Below are positions 37,433 to 38,732 of a stretch of DNA of 38,732 nucleotides, piece after piece (the first letter of the stretch is position 1; each line of letters starts with the position of its first letter). The notes under the pieces were generated by a model. It searched no databases, was not told the DNA's origin, and saw only the letters and a program-made list of their open reading frames with translations. This DNA comes from Sphingomonas sp. Ant H11. Its GTDB lineage: Bacteria > Pseudomonadota > Alphaproteobacteria > Sphingomonadales > Sphingomonadaceae. The stretch covers positions 1 through 38,732 of the forward strand of contig NZ_JSBN01000070.1 of assembly GCF_000797515.1 (NCBI RefSeq), in the 5' to 3' direction. A program made the translations under genes and the position numbers.

Positions 37433-37434
<2 letters not shown>

Positions 37435-38044
37435 ACACCAGCAGCGTTTCCCGCGCGCGATAGGCCTCCGCGACCGGCGCGAAGCTGCGGCGGTGGAGCG
37501 GACACGGGCCATGCTCGCGCAGCGCGCGCAAATGGTCGGGCGCGCCATAGCCCTTGTTGCTGTGCCAGCCATACTGCGGATGCGCCTCGGCATGCGCGAG
37601 CATGATTGTGTCGCGGGTATGCTTGGCGATGATCGAGGCGGCAGCGATCGACAGGCTGATCGAATCGCCCTTGACGATCGGGGTCGCGGCAAAGCCCCAT
37701 TTGGGCAAGCGGTTGCCATCGACCAACACATGCCCCGGCGCGCAGCCAAGCGCCTCCACCGCCAGCGTCATCGCCTTCATCGTCGCCCAATAGATGTTGA
37801 GCGTGTCGATCTCCTCGGCCTCGACAATCCCGATCCCGACGATCGCGCAGGCACGCAACCGGTCATGCAGCCGCGCGCGGTCGGCATGGGCCAGCTTCTT
37901 CGAATCATCGATACCGCGTGGGATACCCTTGGCCGGCAGGATCACCGCGGCGGCAACCACCGGCCCAGCCAGCGGCCCGCGCCCGGCCTCGTCCACCCCG
38001 GCGACAGGCGCAAGGCACAGTTTCTCGTGTTTCAGGCTAGGCAT
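37433..38044 (-). CDS. rnhB: Ribonuclease HII
   Basis: 203 residues from ATG 38,044 (MPSLKHEKLC). Signature GVDEAGRGPLAGPVVAAAVIL (Asp-Glu pair), GIDDSKKL, VLVDGNRLP and SISLSIAAASIIAKHTRD (third Asp region). It removes ribonucleotides from DNA and RNA primers. The start overlaps the stop of the thiD-VOC reading frame by 8 bases, so the two are probably cotranscribed. ccrM lies downstream. Confidence 0.95.
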
Positions 38045-38732
38045 CGCGCAAGCGCCATGGCGGATAGCGGCGGTTTTCGCCAGCTTGATAGAGGCAGACC
38101 GCATTGCCTGCGGGATCGCGCAACCGCGCCTCGCGCCAGCCCCAGGGCTGGTCGGTCGGCGGCTGGTCGAACACCACCCCCGCCGTCTGCAAGCGCGCGA
38201 CTTCGGCGTCGAGATCGGCGCATTCGAAAAACACTGTCGGTTCCGCGCCTTGCTCGATCGACAGCGTCGCGCCGCCCGGTGCCTCGAACCGCGCATAATG
38301 CGCATCGTCGGTGGCAACGATCTGGGTAAGGCCGAGCGTGCGGTAGAAATCGCACGAGGCAGCATAATCGGACAGACCGAGCGTGATCTGGTTGAGCCGC
38401 CGCTCCGGCCCGATATCGAGCCGCACCGCCTGATGCCCCATTGGCCCATGTCCGCCGCCAAGGCCGGGGGCATCGTGCAAGGCAAGCCGAACAAAGTGCC
38501 GCGCGCCAGCAATCGCTGCGGTTAGCGACTGCCCCTGTGCCAGCAAGGTCGCGATCGCCGAGGCGAGCGTGCAGCCGGTACCGTGCGTGCTGCGGGTTTC
38601 GATTCGCGTGGCAGACCAGGACGCGACCTCGCCTTGGGGGCCGATCAACCGATCGACGATCTCGTCCCCTTCGCCATGCCCGCCTTTGACGAGCAAAAAT
38701 CCCTCTCCCAGCGGGAGAGGGAAGGGGCCCAG
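38037..38732 (-). CDS. thiD: ThiD C-terminus joined to a VOC/glyoxalase domain (partial at right edge)
   Basis: The upstream part is the end of hydroxymethylpyrimidine phosphate kinase: FLLVKGGHGEGDEIVDRL, then THGTGCTLASAIATLLAQG (the anion-hole motif) and AIAGARHFVRLALHDAPGLG. From about residue LNQITLGLSDYAASCDFYRTLGL it becomes a VOC domain (HYARFEAPGGATLSI, VFFECADLDAEVARLQTAGV, WGWREARLRDPAGNAVCLYQAG). A ThiD-VOC fusion would be unusual. Because single-base errors are frequent in this window, two neighbouring genes joined by an indel is an alternative. The 5' part lies beyond the window. A palindromic repeat interrupts the ThiD part at the edge. Confidence 0.8.
   Translation of the reverse strand: MGPFPLPLGEGFLLVKGGHGEGDEIVDRLIGPQGEVASWSATRIETRSTHGTGCTLASAIATLLAQGQSLTAAIAGARHFVRLALHDAPGLGGGHGPMGHQAVRLDIGPERRLNQITLGLSDYAASCDFYRTLGLTQIVATDDAHYARFEAPGGATLSIEQGAEPTVFFECADLDAEVARLQTAGVVFDQPPTDQPWGWREARLRDPAGNAVCLYQAGENRRYPPWRLRDA
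38701..38721. repeat. Palindromic repeat within the thiD frame
   Basis: CCCTCTCCC-AGC-GGGAGAGGG, a perfect 9-bp hairpin. Read on the minus strand it is open and encodes PLPLGEG between LGP and FLLVKGG, where ThiD relatives continue directly. It looks like an in-frame insertion of a dispersed repeat, seen only up to the window edge. Confidence 0.65.

Overview
The window looks like a chromosome segment of an alphaproteobacterium of the order Sphingomonadales. The basis is GC-rich codon use, a cell-cycle DNA methyltransferase of the CcrM type next to rnhB, the split pntA1/pntA2/pntB transhydrogenase with a tiny aa3-oxidase subunit IV gene upstream, and several dispersed palindromic repeats of the kind common in sphingomonad genomes. 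The taxonomic call is inference from gene content. No search was run.

Layout. Positions 1 to about 25,974 are an integrative and conjugative element or its remains. A tyrosine integrase lies against the 3' end of a tRNA-Val(UAC) gene (25,975-26,050, minus strand). The element extends leftwards and leaves the window at position 1. From left to right it holds: the C-terminal helicase part of a MobF-type relaxase (1-1852); a minus-strand operon of three exported YD-repeat/Rhs proteins, the last with a toxin-like tail, plus a possible immunity gene (7318-1871); a compact VirB-type type IV secretion operon (virB2-B3-B4-B6-B8-B9-B10-B11 and a second virB2-like pilin, 7530-15,858); a MobQ relaxase TraA divergent from traC/traD with a recognisable oriT/nic site between them (18,847-18,874); a small cargo block (HNH endonuclease, nucleotidyltransferase-HEPN protein, sigma region-4 protein); a large ParB-like protein; a 505-base gene-free stretch full of nested and serial hairpins that is the best candidate for an undescribed structured RNA; an AlpA-like regulator; and the integrase.

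Positions 26,051-38,732 look like ordinary chromosome: a winged-helix regulator, a membrane protein, the transhydrogenase genes and subunit IV gene, a response regulator with a sigma-54 activator domain, a glycine-zipper protein, a bestrophin, folP, ccrM, rnhB and a thiD-VOC reading frame cut by the right edge. A DUF559 endonuclease-like gene sits between pntA1 and pntA2, bounded by two inverted copies of a two-hairpin repeat, and looks like a small inserted unit.

Conjugation logic: TraA should nick oriT and carry the strand to the VirB channel. The coupling protein (VirD4/TraG) is not in the window, nor are virB1, virB5 or virB7. Two relaxases of different families in one element suggest a composite.

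Quality warning: eight single-base frame changes occur in genes that otherwise read as full-length, both in the island and in core genes including folP. Most lie in short homopolymers. They are best explained as residual sequencing or assembly indels, so the affected genes are annotated as whole reading frames with the break stated.
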